A DNA stretch of 64,000 nucleotides from Xanthomonas arboricola (GTDB lineage Bacteria > Pseudomonadota > Gammaproteobacteria > Xanthomonadales > Xanthomonadaceae): positions 239,198 to 303,197 of the forward strand of contig NZ_QREM01000008.1 in the NCBI RefSeq assembly GCF_003353015.1, given 5' to 3'. The position numbers and the translations under genes were made by a program. Below, piece by piece: positions 28,130-37,030 of this stretch (position 1 is its first letter; each line of letters starts with the position of its first letter). A model generated the notes under the pieces. That model saw only the letters and a list, made by a program, of their open reading frames with translations, made no database searches and was not told the DNA's origin.

Positions 28130-29560
28130 TTACCGCTGCAGGGTTTCCATCGGCGCCTCATTGAAATGCTGGCGATAGCCCTTGGCCAGGGCCGAACGGC
28201 TACCCACGCCCCAGCGGCTGGCCGCCTGCAGCACGCTGCCGCAGCCGCCTTCGGCCAGCAGTTCGGCGCGAATGCTCTGCATCCGGTAGCGACGCAGCAC
28301 CTGGGTCGGCGACAGCCCGGTGGCGGACTTGAACGCCTGCTGCAACGCGCGCCCGGTCACCCCGATCTGCGCGGCCACCTCGTTGATCGACAGATCCGAG
28401 CGGTGCGCATTGGTGATCATGTAGGCGTAGGCGCGCCGATACTTGGCCGGCAGCCGCGCGGAAATATCGTCGCTGACATGTGCCGGCGCGCCGCTTTCCA
28501 GCAGCCGTGGCGCCTGCACCTCGCTGCGCAGGCACTGCACCGCGCCCAACGCATAGCGGTTGTACAGCAGCAGCGCCTGCTCGGTCCTGCCCAGCGCCTG
28601 GCTGATCTTGGCCTGGCAATACTCGAACTCCAGATTCCAGCGCGGTGCGTGGTGCCGGCCGGCACCGGCCAGGGCACGCTCCGCCAGGTCCGCGCGCCCC
28701 ACCGCCAACGCGGCCAGCGCCAGCTCCACCTGCGCGTCCTGCCGGGCGCAGGGCGGGCAACCGGTGGCGGCAGCCGGCAGCGCATCGATCTGCGCGTCGA
28801 AACCGAAGGTGTCGCCACCGGCAATGCGCAGCAGGTTGCGCACATGGCGCATGCGCTGCGCCAGGACCGGCATGCTTTCGGCCAGGTCGGCGATGCAGGC
28901 GCGCAGCTCGTTGGGCTCGAACGCGTGCGCCGCATCCTCCTGCCGCAACGTCGCCTGCCAGAACACGTGGTCGCTCATCCGGTCGGCACGCCGGATGCGC
29001 AACTGCGCAATCATGTCCAGGCGCAGCGCATTGGCGATGCGCTGCCATTCGGCTGCGCCGCTATCCAGTTCCGCCAGCGCTTCGTTGGCGCGCTCCAGGG
29101 TCTGCAGCGCCAAGGTGCTCTGGCCCAGGTGGAAGTGGGTCAGCGCCTTGCCCAGCAGGCTTTCCCCGCACAGGCTGGGCGGCGTCTCGCGGTCCATCGC
29201 CAGCTGCGCGAAGCAGTTCAACGCAGCGCTCAGGCGGCGCTGGCTCAGCATCAACCAGGCGGTATTGCGGCAGGACAGCAGCCGCAGCTGGCGCTGATGC
29301 CCGCGCATCGCCTTCAAGGCATTGCGGTAGGCATCTTCAGCCTCCTCCTGGTACTCCAGGATCAACAAGGCATCGCCGCTGGCGCCGAGCAGGCTGACTT
29401 CGTCGTCGGCGCCATCCGCGGCAGCCTGGCCGTCGCGGCGTTGTTGAAGATGTTGCAGACCTTGCGGCCAGGCACCAACCAGCATCCTGCTCGTATAGGT
29501 AGGAAGACGGTCTGCGTACGACAACGCAGAGATCGCCGCGAAGTAGGTTGAAAGGATCAT
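28130..29560 (-). CDS. hrpX: HrpX, AraC-type activator of the type III secretion regulon
   Basis: A 476-residue AraC-family regulator, the length expected of Xanthomonas HrpX. The N-terminal two thirds is helical and TPR-like; the C-terminal pair of helix-turn-helix motifs spans about 365-470 (LSINEVAAQIGVTGRALQQ, LSPTQVLRRYRMQSIR). HrpX binds plant-inducible-promoter boxes and switches on hrp operons and effector genes. The start MILSTY gives the known length. It is divergent from hrpG, whose product activates it. A candidate -10 TACAAT lies at 29624-29629 on the minus strand. Confidence 0.97.
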   Translation of the reverse strand: MILSTYFAAISALSYADRLPTYTSRMLVGAWPQGLQHLQQRRDGQAAADGADDEVSLLGASGDALLILEYQEEAEDAYRNALKAMRGHQRQLRLLSCRNTAWLMLSQRRLSAALNCFAQLAMDRETPPSLCGESLLGKALTHFHLGQSTLALQTLERANEALAELDSGAAEWQRIANALRLDMIAQLRIRRADRMSDHVFWQATLRQEDAAHAFEPNELRACIADLAESMPVLAQRMRHVRNLLRIAGGDTFGFDAQIDALPAAATGCPPCARQDAQVELALAALAVGRADLAERALAGAGRHHAPRWNLEFEYCQAKISQALGRTEQALLLYNRYALGAVQCLRSEVQAPRLLESGAPAHVSDDISARLPAKYRRAYAYMITNAHRSDLSINEVAAQIGVTGRALQQAFKSATGLSPTQVLRRYRMQSIRAELLAEGGCGSVLQAASRWGVGSRSALAKGYRQHFNEAPMETLQR

Positions 29561-30383
29561 GCCGGGCTCTCTCATAGGGGGATGAGCAAAAACAACAATG
29601 CGCCGGTCTGGCTGGCGCAAACGATTGTATGCAGCGGATCCAAAGGAATTTCTCACTCGCGGGCACCAAGAAAATCAAAAAACCTCACTCTGTGCCCCGC
29701 CAAGCCAGTTAAGCAGCGTGCAGATAAAGGGCACTTTTTGCATACCGCCAACGATGTCACGCATAGGACATTGCACGCCATGCGACGCCGTATTGAAGAC
29801 AAGACCGCAGTCATCGGAGAAATCGCCGGGCCCACTCAGACACCCGGCCTGCGCGCGGCGCGACCTTTGTCCCGACATGACATGGCCATGGCTGCCAGTG
29901 CGGTGCTTCAGTAAATGAAAGATCTGCTTCAAACGATCGCCATTTGTTCCAATCGCACCGCCGCACTGCCCTGATATTCCAAGCGCGCCTGGGACGCAGG
30001 TAAATCGCAATACCCTGGTATAGACCTGTGGATGCAGGTGGATGGCCCCGGCCATCGCACGCGTTTTATGGCCGATCGGCCTGCGATGTCGGAATGATGT
30101 TAGTTACCGACCACGCATACCCTGGGTGTAAGAGCTGCGTTGCGCATAAATGAGCGTACGTTAAAGCCGGCCGACCCGAAGCCGAAGAAAAGTACGCAGC
30201 AGTGAAACTTTCTGCCCCCGCAATGGTACATACCATTCGTCCGGCATCAGGCCGGATCCCCTGGTAGCCAAAGGCGATGGCGATGCACTTATCTCTACAT
30301 GTGGGTTTTGTATTGGCGCCTGCTGTCCGCAACAGGCATCCAACCGACGACTGGCACGTGTGCAGACATGGGAAGGCCGGCTG
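29561..30383. other. hrpX-hrpG divergent control region, 823 bases
   Basis: The region is less GC-rich than the genes around it. On the minus strand a TACAAT hexamer (plus-strand 29624-29629) could be the hrpX -10 box, about 60 bases before the start; a good -35 is not seen. Two overlapping open frames of about 110 codons near 29582-29918 show no family features. The length suggests a long hrpG leader or several binding sites. Confidence 0.5.
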
Positions 30384-31169
30384 ATGCACGGCAACCCTCC
30401 CGGCAAGCAGGGATCCGCTTTCCTGTTGACGCAGGACGCGCGTCTGGCATCGCAGGTCAATGCGAGCCTGGCCCCGCTCGCGCCAAGCTTTGCGGTGTTT
30501 TCCGACGAACTGGAACTCCTGCGCTCGCTGCGGCATTCCCCTTGCGAGCTGCTGCTCTTCGACGCGACCTGCGTCGCATCGGACGACAGCTCGCTGCTGG
30601 CCTGGCAACGCTGCCACAGCGGACATCCCACGCCGCTGATCGTGCTGGGGCGCTTCGACTGTGCCCACGACATTCTGGCCTGGTACCGCGCCGGCGCGCA
30701 TGACGTGCTCGCCCTGCCGTTCAATTCCCACGAACTGCACGTGCGCGCGGCCTTGGCGCTTTCGCCGGTGGCAGAGGCCTGCTCGGAGAGCCAGCAGTTG
30801 AAGGTTGGTCCGTACCACTTGATCCGCGACGAGAACACCGTGTATCTGCACGGCAAGCCGATCGTGCTGACCGCGCGCGAGTTCTCGATCGCCTGGCTGT
30901 TGTTTTCCAGCCCCGGCGTGTGTTTTCGCCGCTGCCAGCTGGCCAAGGCGGTGTGGGGCAGCCACACCGAATTCACCGACCGCACGATGGAGCAGCACAT
31001 CTACAAGCTGCGCAAGAAGCTGCAGCTGTGCAATCACAGCGGCGTGGTGCGCATCAGGACCGTGTATTCACATGGTTACAAGCTGGAACTCGCCCTGCAG
31101 GACAAGGATGCACCGACGCCAGGCAAGGCCGTCAGCCCCAGCACCGCCCATCATGCTGCGGCCTGTTGA
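30384..31169 (+). CDS. hrpG: HrpG, OmpR-type master regulator of virulence
   Basis: A 261-residue response regulator with a receiver (about 10-130) and an OmpR/PhoB winged-helix output (about 145-245; TAREFSIAWLLFS, DRTMEQHIYKLRKKL, IRTVYSHGYKL). With the ATG at 30384 the acceptor falls at Asp60 (LLFDATC), the position reported for HrpG; an in-frame GTG eight codons upstream is the alternative. HrpG perceives the plant environment through partner kinases and induces hrpX and hrpA. It is followed by four consecutive stem-loops. Confidence 0.97.
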   Translation: MHGNPPGKQGSAFLLTQDARLASQVNASLAPLAPSFAVFSDELELLRSLRHSPCELLLFDATCVASDDSSLLAWQRCHSGHPTPLIVLGRFDCAHDILAWYRAGAHDVLALPFNSHELHVRAALALSPVAEACSESQQLKVGPYHLIRDENTVYLHGKPIVLTAREFSIAWLLFSSPGVCFRRCQLAKAVWGSHTEFTDRTMEQHIYKLRKKLQLCNHSGVVRIRTVYSHGYKLELALQDKDAPTPGKAVSPSTAHHAAAC

Positions 31170-31193
31170 GCGCTGCAGCCTCGCACTGGCGGC

Positions 31194-31311
31194 GCCGATA
31201 GCGATTGGCAGCGACCCGCACCTGCCGATCGCCATCGGCGTCGGCGTTGCAGTGGCTTGGCCACTGTCGCGTGCGTGACCTGGTCGGGCATTGACTGGCT
31301 ATCTTTGCCAG
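31194..31311 (+). terminator. Four consecutive stem-loops downstream of hrpG
   Basis: In order: GCCGAT-AGCG-ATTGGC (31194-31209), GCCGAT-CGCC-ATCGGC (31224-31239), CAGTGGC-TTG-GCCACTG (31250-31266) and CTGGC-TATCTTT-GCCAG (31295-31311). They start 24 bases after the hrpG stop. None has a T-run, so they may protect the 3' end or form part of an unannotated RNA. Confidence 0.5.
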
Positions 31312-31528
31312 CTCCCGCATCGAGTGGCAGCGTTCCCACTTCCTCATTCGGTCATGTAGTGGATGCACCAGCGGACCGTTGCCGCATGACCGACCGCCTG
31401 CGTCCTGCGCAATGGCAGAACGTATAGCTTCTTTTCCGGCAATCGGGGCACGCAGCAGGCAGGCCGGAGTCGGCACTCGAACACAGGCGTGTTTTGCCCC
31501 CCCGGCCGGGCGGCGGTCTCCAGAAACG

Positions 31529-31561
31529 ACAATGGCGCGGAGCATTCCCCCGCGCCATTGT
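31529..31561 (-). terminator. Stem-loop after the DUF805 gene
   Basis: ACAATGGCGCGG and CCGCGCCATTGT form a perfect 12-base stem with a 9-base loop, 21 bases beyond the DUF805 stop. The following minus-strand sequence (CGTTTC) is only weakly T-rich. Probably a terminator. Confidence 0.65.
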
Positions 31562-31582
31562 TCGATCAGGCCTTGCGCCCGG

Positions 31583-31969
31583 TTACTGCTTGGGATTCTC
31601 GCCGTACTCGTTCGGGCCGGGCGTGCCTTCCAGGCACATGAAGACCAGCACGATGAACCCACCGACATAGGGCACCAGGCTGATCAGATAGAACCAGCCG
31701 GACTTGCCCTGGTCGTGCAGCCGACGCACGGTCACTGCAATGCTCGGCACGATCAACGCCAGCACGACGATCACCACGACCGCGGCGACCAGCCAGGCCA
31801 ATGCACCGGGACCGTTCTCGCCGCCCATCAGGGCCACTGCGATGCCGAAAAGGCTGCCCAATACCACCAGGACGATCGCCTGCAGCAGCATGAACATCCA
31901 GTATTCCTTGCGGCGCGAGCGGCCCGTGAAGTCGGCATAGCGCTTGAGGGGCAACAACATCCATTCCAT
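31583..31969 (-). CDS. DUF805 family inner-membrane protein
   Basis: A 128-residue membrane protein with the DUF805 signature near the N-terminus (YADFTGRSRRKEYWMFML), three hydrophobic segments (about 28-48, 53-75, 93-115) and VRRLHDQGKSGWF between the last two. The function is unknown. Start MEWMLLP gives the family length. It stands alone with a stem-loop after it. Confidence 0.88.
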   Translation of the reverse strand: MEWMLLPLKRYADFTGRSRRKEYWMFMLLQAIVLVVLGSLFGIAVALMGGENGPGALAWLVAAVVVIVVLALIVPSIAVTVRRLHDQGKSGWFYLISLVPYVGGFIVLVFMCLEGTPGPNEYGENPKQ

Positions 31970-32270
31970 CGTGTTTCTCCTGGTGACGCGCAGTGAGCGC
32001 TGTCCGTGATCCGGTGCACCGTGCAACGGGCCGCGCATGGTGCCATAGCCGCCCTCCGCTGAAAACGGTTTCTGACCGGCTGGCCGCATATCGCGACAGG
32101 CGGCCACCGTCACGAGCGACCCGGTCCGACAGCGTCACTCAGGCAGTTCCGGCATGACACGGCGCCCCGCTGTCCTGCCCTGCACGGCGGTGCGCGATCG
32201 ACTCAGCGCGTGCAGGCCGACGCACTGCGCAGGCACCTGTGCAGGCAGCCGTCGCCACGCCGCGGAGGCA
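31970..32270. other. Intergenic region, 301 bases
   Basis: Between the DUF805 gene start and the radA stop. No gene, repeat or clear terminator is seen; it should hold the DUF805 promoter on the minus strand. Confidence 0.45.
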
Positions 32271-33662
32271 TTACTCGGCCGCCGCTTCCAGCGCCTGGCT
32301 CAGCCGCTCCACTGCGACGATCTCCATGCCCTTGATGCTGGCGACCTTGGGCGCGTTGGCCTTGGGCACGATCGCGCGCTTGAAGCCGTGGGTGGCGGCC
32401 TCTTTCAGACGATCCTCGCCGTTGGGCACCGGCCGGATCTCGCCGGACAGCCCCACCTCGCCAAAGGCAATCGTCTTCTCCGACAGCGGCCGGTCGCGCA
32501 GCGAGGACAGCACCGCCAGCAGCACCGGCAGGTCGGCGGCGGTTTCCTGCACGCGGATGCCGCCGACCACGTTGACGAACACGTCCTGGTCGCCCACCAC
32601 GATGCCGCCATGGCGATGCAGCACCGCCAGCAGCATCGCCAAGCGGTTCTGCTCCAGCCCCACCGCCACCCGGCGCGGATTGGAAAGCGGCGAGGCGTCC
32701 ACCAGCGCCTGCACCTCCACCATCAGCGGCCGGGTGCCTTCGCGGGTGACCATCACGCAACTGCCCGGCTGCTGGGTGCTGCCGCCGGACAGGAAGATCG
32801 CCGACGGGTTGGAGACCTCCTTGAGGCCCTTCTCGCCCATCGCGAACACGCCCAGCTCGTTGACCGCACCGAAGCGGTTCTTGAACGCGCGCAACAGCCG
32901 GAACCGGCTACCGCTCTCGCCTTCGAAGTACAGCACCGCATCGACCATGTGTTCCAGCACGCGCGGGCCGGCGATGCCGCCTTCCTTGGTTACATGGCCG
33001 ACCAGGAACACGGCGGTGCCGGTCTCCTTGGCATAACGCACCAGCCGCGCCGCGCTCTCGCGCACCTGGCTGACCGAGCCCGGCGCCGCGGTCAGCGATT
33101 CGGTCCACAACGTCTGTACCGAGTCGGCCACGATCAGCTTCGGCCGCGCCACGCTGGCATGCTGCAGGATGTTTTCGATGCCGGTTTCGGCCAGCGCATT
33201 CAAGCCTTCCAACGGCAGATCCAGCCGCACCGCGCGCCCGGCCACCTGCGCCAGCGATTCCTCACCGGTCACGTACAGCACCGGCAGCGTGCTGGCCATG
33301 CTCGCCAGCGCCTGCAGCAACAAGGTCGACTTGCCGATGCCGGGGTCGCCACCGATCAGCACCACCGCGCCCTCGACCAGCCCGCCGCCCAGTACCCGAT
33401 CGAACTCGCCGATGCCGGTGGACACACGCGCCTGCTCGGACTGCTGCACATCCTTGAGCGCGGTGATCTTGGGCGCCTCGGCCTTGCCGGCCCAGCCGCT
33501 ACGTCGCGAGGCCGCAGGCGAGGCCTTGCCGCCGGGCGTGGCGCTTTCGAGCACGATCTCGCTGAGCGTGTTCCATACCCCGCACTCGGTGCACTGCCCC
33601 TGCCACTTGGTGTACTCGGCGCCACACTCGCCGCAGACATAGGCCGTTTTCGCCTTCGCCAT
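32271..33662 (-). CDS. radA: DNA repair protein RadA
   Basis: A 463-residue RadA (Sms) ATPase that promotes branch migration in recombinational repair. Order of domains: N-terminal C4 zinc finger (CGECGAEYTKWQGQCTEC), RecA-like core with Walker A GGDPGIGKSTLL and the RadA-specific KNRFG motif, then a Lon-protease-like C-terminal domain. The ATG at 33662 is preferred over an in-frame TTG two codons earlier. Confidence 0.96.
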   Translation of the reverse strand: MAKAKTAYVCGECGAEYTKWQGQCTECGVWNTLSEIVLESATPGGKASPAASRRSGWAGKAEAPKITALKDVQQSEQARVSTGIGEFDRVLGGGLVEGAVVLIGGDPGIGKSTLLLQALASMASTLPVLYVTGEESLAQVAGRAVRLDLPLEGLNALAETGIENILQHASVARPKLIVADSVQTLWTESLTAAPGSVSQVRESAARLVRYAKETGTAVFLVGHVTKEGGIAGPRVLEHMVDAVLYFEGESGSRFRLLRAFKNRFGAVNELGVFAMGEKGLKEVSNPSAIFLSGGSTQQPGSCVMVTREGTRPLMVEVQALVDASPLSNPRRVAVGLEQNRLAMLLAVLHRHGGIVVGDQDVFVNVVGGIRVQETAADLPVLLAVLSSLRDRPLSEKTIAFGEVGLSGEIRPVPNGEDRLKEAATHGFKRAIVPKANAPKVASIKGMEIVAVERLSQALEAAAE

Positions 33663-33733
33663 CGTCAATTAGCCCATCGGTTCTGGAGCGACAGGATAGT
33701 CGGCGTCGGTCTCAGGATGCGCGACGCTGGCTC

Positions 33734-33761
33734 GGGAATCGGGAATCGGGAATCGGGAATC
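33734..33761 (+). repeat. Four tandem GGGAATC heptamers
   Basis: Four perfect copies give exactly G3-N4-G3-N4-G3-N4-G3, a minimal G-quadruplex motif, on the plus strand about 70 bases upstream of the radA start (template strand for radA). Confidence 0.95.
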
Positions 33762-33904
33762 GTCAAGGCTGACGCCAGCAGCGATGGATGCAAGCACCCG
33801 TTGCTGCTGCGGCGTGCTCACCTGGACGCACTGATGAGGCCGGGTATCTGGCTGGTGCGATATGTTCGAGCAGCCGGCAACATCATCGGCATCGACGAAT
33901 CCGT

Positions 33905-33946
33905 CTGGAGCCGCATGAGCGATCGCAATCGGTCATGCGGCTCCAG
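33905..33946. repeat. Long perfect palindrome, 14-base stem
   Basis: CTGGAGCCGCATGA (33905-33918) pairs perfectly with TCATGCGGCTCCAG (33933-33946). Within the loop CGAT-CGCA-ATCG adds a second small stem after one mismatch. It lies 48 bases after the M61 peptidase stop. No T-run follows on either strand; it is REP-like or a 3'-end stabiliser. Confidence 0.8.
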
Positions 33947-33994
33947 AGCATTGTGCACAGCCCGCTCGGAGGGCTGCTGGCGCGCGGCGGCCGC

Positions 33995-35875
33995 TCAGCG
34001 CGGCTTGTACAACTCGCTCAGGCGATCCGGCTTGCCGGGGATACGCTCCAGATGCGGATACAGCAGGCCACCGTGGTAATCAATGCGCACGGTGTCGTAG
34101 CGGTCCAGGCGCTTGACCAGCAGTTCGATCGGCGCGGTGGTGCCCTTGGCCGCCTTGATCGCGTCCTTGATCACCTCGCTGCTGAAGGCGCGGCCGTTGA
34201 CCGCCACGATGGTGTTGCCGGCGATCAGGCCGGCATTGAAGGCCGGGCCGTCCCACAGCACATCACTGATCTCGCCAGAGGCGCTCAGGGACACACCAAG
34301 CGAATAGGCCAGGTTGGCGTTCTTGTCGTCGCTCTCGTCGGCCTTGGTGGCCAGATTGGGCTCGTCGTTGTAGACCAGCTTCCAGCCATTGGCCTCGATG
34401 CCCCCGTTCAACGAGCCATGCCCGTCCATGCGGCTGCGCAACAGGCTGGCCCAGTCGTAGGCGGCAATGCCGTTGAGCGTGGCGACGATGTCGTCGAAGG
34501 TGTACGGGTTGACGTCCCAGTCGCCGTTATTCATGCCGAAGAACGCCTTGCCGAAATCGTCGATGGAGCGCTTGTTGTTGGTCAGCGCGCGCAACTTGCT
34601 GTCCACTTCCAGCCACATCATCTGGCCGCCGGAATAGTAGTCCTCGCTCATCTGATAGCTGCGGTACGCCTTGGGCCGGCGCATCGACATGGTCGGGTCG
34701 TTGGTGGTGTCCTGCACGGTGCGCCAAGCCATGCCGGGGCGCCCGCGCTCATAGCTTGCCGCCACGCCGGCCAGCATCTCGCGCGCCTGGTCCTGCGTCC
34801 ACAGCCCCGACCGCGCAGCCATTACCTCGCCCCAGAACTGGGTCTGGCCCTCGTACAGCCACAGCAGGCTGTCGCCCATCGGCACATTGAAGTTCGGCGT
34901 GGCCAGGTCGGCACCGCGACGGTACTTGCCGTTCCAGGAATGATTGAACTCATGCGCGAGCAGGTCGCGCCCGGTCCAGCTCTTGTCCCACTCGGTGAAG
35001 TAGGTCGGCACGCCGCTGTTTTCGCTGGAGCGGTGATGCTCCAGGCCGATGCCACCCAGCTTCTTGGTCAGCGCCAGCAGGAATTCGTAATGATCGAAAT
35101 GGCGCGCGCCGTAGAGCTTGTCCATCTGCTGCACCAGCGCTGCATGCGCCTTGATCTGCTCGGGCTTGGCCTCCAGCGACTTGGCTTCGTCGGCGAACAC
35201 GTTGAGGTAGACCGGCTGCTTGCCGGCGCTCAGCTCAACGCGCTTGTAGTACTTGCCGGCAAACATCGGCGAGTCGACCAGGTCATCGAAATCGATCGGC
35301 TTGAAGGTCACCGTGTCGCCGACGCGGCGGTCGGTTTCCAGTGCCGTGGCATAGCTCCAGCCGGCTGGCAGGGTGACGCTGGCCTGGGCCTTGATGTTGC
35401 GTGCGAACACGCCGGCCGGATACAGCGCGGTGGTGTTCCACTGCAGGTTGAGCATCTCCGGGGTCATCATCACCCGGCCCTGGTTGGGTGCCTGCGGCGA
35501 GAGGAACTTGAACTCGGCCACCAGCTCGGTGGCCCCCTGGGGCACGTCCACCTTGAAGGCGTAGACGTCGAACTGGTCACGCGTCCATGGCACCACCTTG
35601 CCATCGACCTTGATCACCAGACCGGCCAGCTTGTCGATCGGCCCGGTCGGCGAGTGATTGCCGGGAATCCACTGCGGATACAGCAGCGTCATCGGGCCAG
35701 GCTTGGCCGGCATGGTGGTCTTGACCTTGAAGATGCGGTGGGCCAGATCGGTGGCATCGACGGCGATCTTCAAGCTGCCGTCGAACGGCACGTCCTGCGG
35801 CGCAGCGGTTTGTGCGGCCGCAGGCAACGACAGTGCCGCCAGCAGCGACACGGACAACAAGGTGGGGATCTTCAT
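33995..35875 (-). CDS. Exported M61 family metallopeptidase with PDZ domain
   Basis: A 626-residue protein with a signal peptide (residues 1-21, ending LPAAAQ), so periplasmic or secreted. It belongs to the M61 glycyl-aminopeptidase family: zinc motif HEFNH at 308-312 with following SWNGK, and the downstream glutamate in WLYEGQTQFWGE. A PDZ domain near 510-600 (AGLIAGNTIVAVNGRAF) may bind substrate tails. Start MKIPTLL begins the signal peptide. Single gene; the substrate is unknown. Confidence 0.92.
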   Translation of the reverse strand: MKIPTLLSVSLLAALSLPAAAQTAAPQDVPFDGSLKIAVDATDLAHRIFKVKTTMPAKPGPMTLLYPQWIPGNHSPTGPIDKLAGLVIKVDGKVVPWTRDQFDVYAFKVDVPQGATELVAEFKFLSPQAPNQGRVMMTPEMLNLQWNTTALYPAGVFARNIKAQASVTLPAGWSYATALETDRRVGDTVTFKPIDFDDLVDSPMFAGKYYKRVELSAGKQPVYLNVFADEAKSLEAKPEQIKAHAALVQQMDKLYGARHFDHYEFLLALTKKLGGIGLEHHRSSENSGVPTYFTEWDKSWTGRDLLAHEFNHSWNGKYRRGADLATPNFNVPMGDSLLWLYEGQTQFWGEVMAARSGLWTQDQAREMLAGVAASYERGRPGMAWRTVQDTTNDPTMSMRRPKAYRSYQMSEDYYSGGQMMWLEVDSKLRALTNNKRSIDDFGKAFFGMNNGDWDVNPYTFDDIVATLNGIAAYDWASLLRSRMDGHGSLNGGIEANGWKLVYNDEPNLATKADESDDKNANLAYSLGVSLSASGEISDVLWDGPAFNAGLIAGNTIVAVNGRAFSSEVIKDAIKAAKGTTAPIELLVKRLDRYDTVRIDYHGGLLYPHLERIPGKPDRLSELYKPR

Positions 35876-35977
35876 TGCAACTCCGCAGGGACCTGGAACA
35901 GGCAAGCCCACGATGCTAAGCGCCTGCGCGCGCTTCCCCCGTATGCCATAGGTCATGCTGCGCACCGATTCCCAGTC

Positions 35978-36006
35978 AAAAAAAAAGCCGCCAGTGACCT
36001 GGCGGC
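35978..36006 (-). terminator. Rho-independent terminator of the cyo operon
   Basis: On the minus strand GCCGCCAG-GTCA-CTGGCGGC is followed by nine T. It lies 57 bases after the cyoD stop and ends the cyoABCD transcript; cyoE is therefore not part of the operon. Confidence 0.93.
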
Positions 36007-36062
36007 GTTGTTTGTCTCCGGCATGCAGCGATCCGGGGTGCCGCGCTGGGCCCCCAGCCGCC

Positions 36063-36398
36063 TCAATGCATCATGTTGACGTTCATGTTGTGCAGCACCC
36101 ACAGCGAACCGACGATCACGATGCCGATGATCAGCAGCGAGAACAGGCCCACCTGCACGTTGGAGCGCTGTTCGGGCGAGCGATCCATGTGCAGGAAGTA
36201 CACCATGTGCACCAGCATCTGCACTGCGGCCATCAGCGAGATCACGATGACGGTGACGCCCTTGGAGAACGCCCCGCTCATCACCATCGCGAACGGGATG
36301 ACGGTGAGGATCACGGCCATGACGAAGCCGATCAGGTAGGACTTCAGGCCGCCGGCATGCGCATCGGCAGCGTTTTCGGTGTGGTGGTGATTGGCCAT
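36063..36398 (-). CDS. cyoD: Cytochrome bo ubiquinol oxidase subunit IV
   Basis: A 111-residue membrane protein with three helices and the CyoD pattern (LKSYLIGFVMAVILTVIPF, QMLVHMVYFLHMD, LWVLHNMNVNMMH). It helps assemble the copper site of the quinol oxidase. The N-terminus is His-rich. The start overlaps the cyoC stop by one base (TAATG). Confidence 0.95.
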   Translation of the reverse strand: MANHHHTENAADAHAGGLKSYLIGFVMAVILTVIPFAMVMSGAFSKGVTVIVISLMAAVQMLVHMVYFLHMDRSPEQRSNVQVGLFSLLIIGIVIVGSLWVLHNMNVNMMH

Positions 36399-37030
36399 TA
36401 CAGCGCTCCCAACAGATAGACGACGGTGAACACACCGATCCAGATGATGTCCAGGAAGTGCCAGAACAGGCTCAGGCAGGCCAGACGGGTGCTGTTGCGT
36501 GCGGTCAGGCCGTGCTTGGAGATCTGGATCACCAGCACCGCCATCCACAGCAGACCCGAGGCCACGTGCAGACCGTGGGTACCGACCAGGGTGAAGAAGG
36601 CCGACAGGAACGCGCTGCGTCCCGGGCCCGCGCCTTCGTGGATCAGGTGGTTGAACTCCCAGATTTCCATGCACAGAAAGCCGATACCCAGCAGCGCGGT
36701 GACCGCCAGCCAGCCGTACAGGCCGCCCATCTTGCGCTTGTGCGCGGCAATCATCGCGAAGCCGAAGCTCAGGCTGCTGAACAACAGCAGGAAGGTTTCC
36801 ACCAGCACGAACTTCAGGTCGAACAGCTCCTTGGCGGTCGGCCCGTCCACCGTGGCGCCGGACAGCACCGCATAGGTGGCGAACAGGCCGGCGAACAGCA
36901 GGCAGTCGCTCATCAGGTAGACCCAGAACCCGAAGACGGTGTTGCCACCGGCGTCGTGATGCGCGTGGTCGTGATCGTGGCCGCCCGCGTGGGCGGCGTG
37001 GTCAAGCGTGGTCGAGGAAGCCATGGTCAT
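36398..37030 (-). CDS. cyoC: Cytochrome bo ubiquinol oxidase subunit III
   Basis: A 210-residue protein with five membrane helices, the heme-copper oxidase subunit III fold ([38 protein letters not shown]). A His-rich N-terminus ([15 protein letters not shown]) precedes the first helix. The start overlaps the cyoB stop (ATGA); a second Met two codons in is possible. Confidence 0.95.
   Translation of the reverse strand: MTMASSTTLDHAAHAGGHDHDHAHHDAGGNTVFGFWVYLMSDCLLFAGLFATYAVLSGATVDGPTAKELFDLKFVLVETFLLLFSSLSFGFAMIAAHKRKMGGLYGWLAVTALLGIGFLCMEIWEFNHLIHEGAGPGRSAFLSAFFTLVGTHGLHVASGLLWMAVLVIQISKHGLTARNSTRLACLSLFWHFLDIIWIGVFTVVYLLGAL

Larger units (their letters stand above)
33663..33994. other. Intergenic region with heptamers and a large palindrome, 332 bases
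   Basis: Lies between the M61 peptidase stop and the radA start, both minus strand. It contains four GGGAATC units (33734-33761) and a 42-base hairpin (33905-33946). The radA promoter should be near the left end. Confidence 0.6.

Noticed and set aside
29582-29918. Two overlapping small open frames in the hrpX-hrpG gap
   Set aside because: No ribosome binding site, no family feature and no consistent coding bias in either frame.
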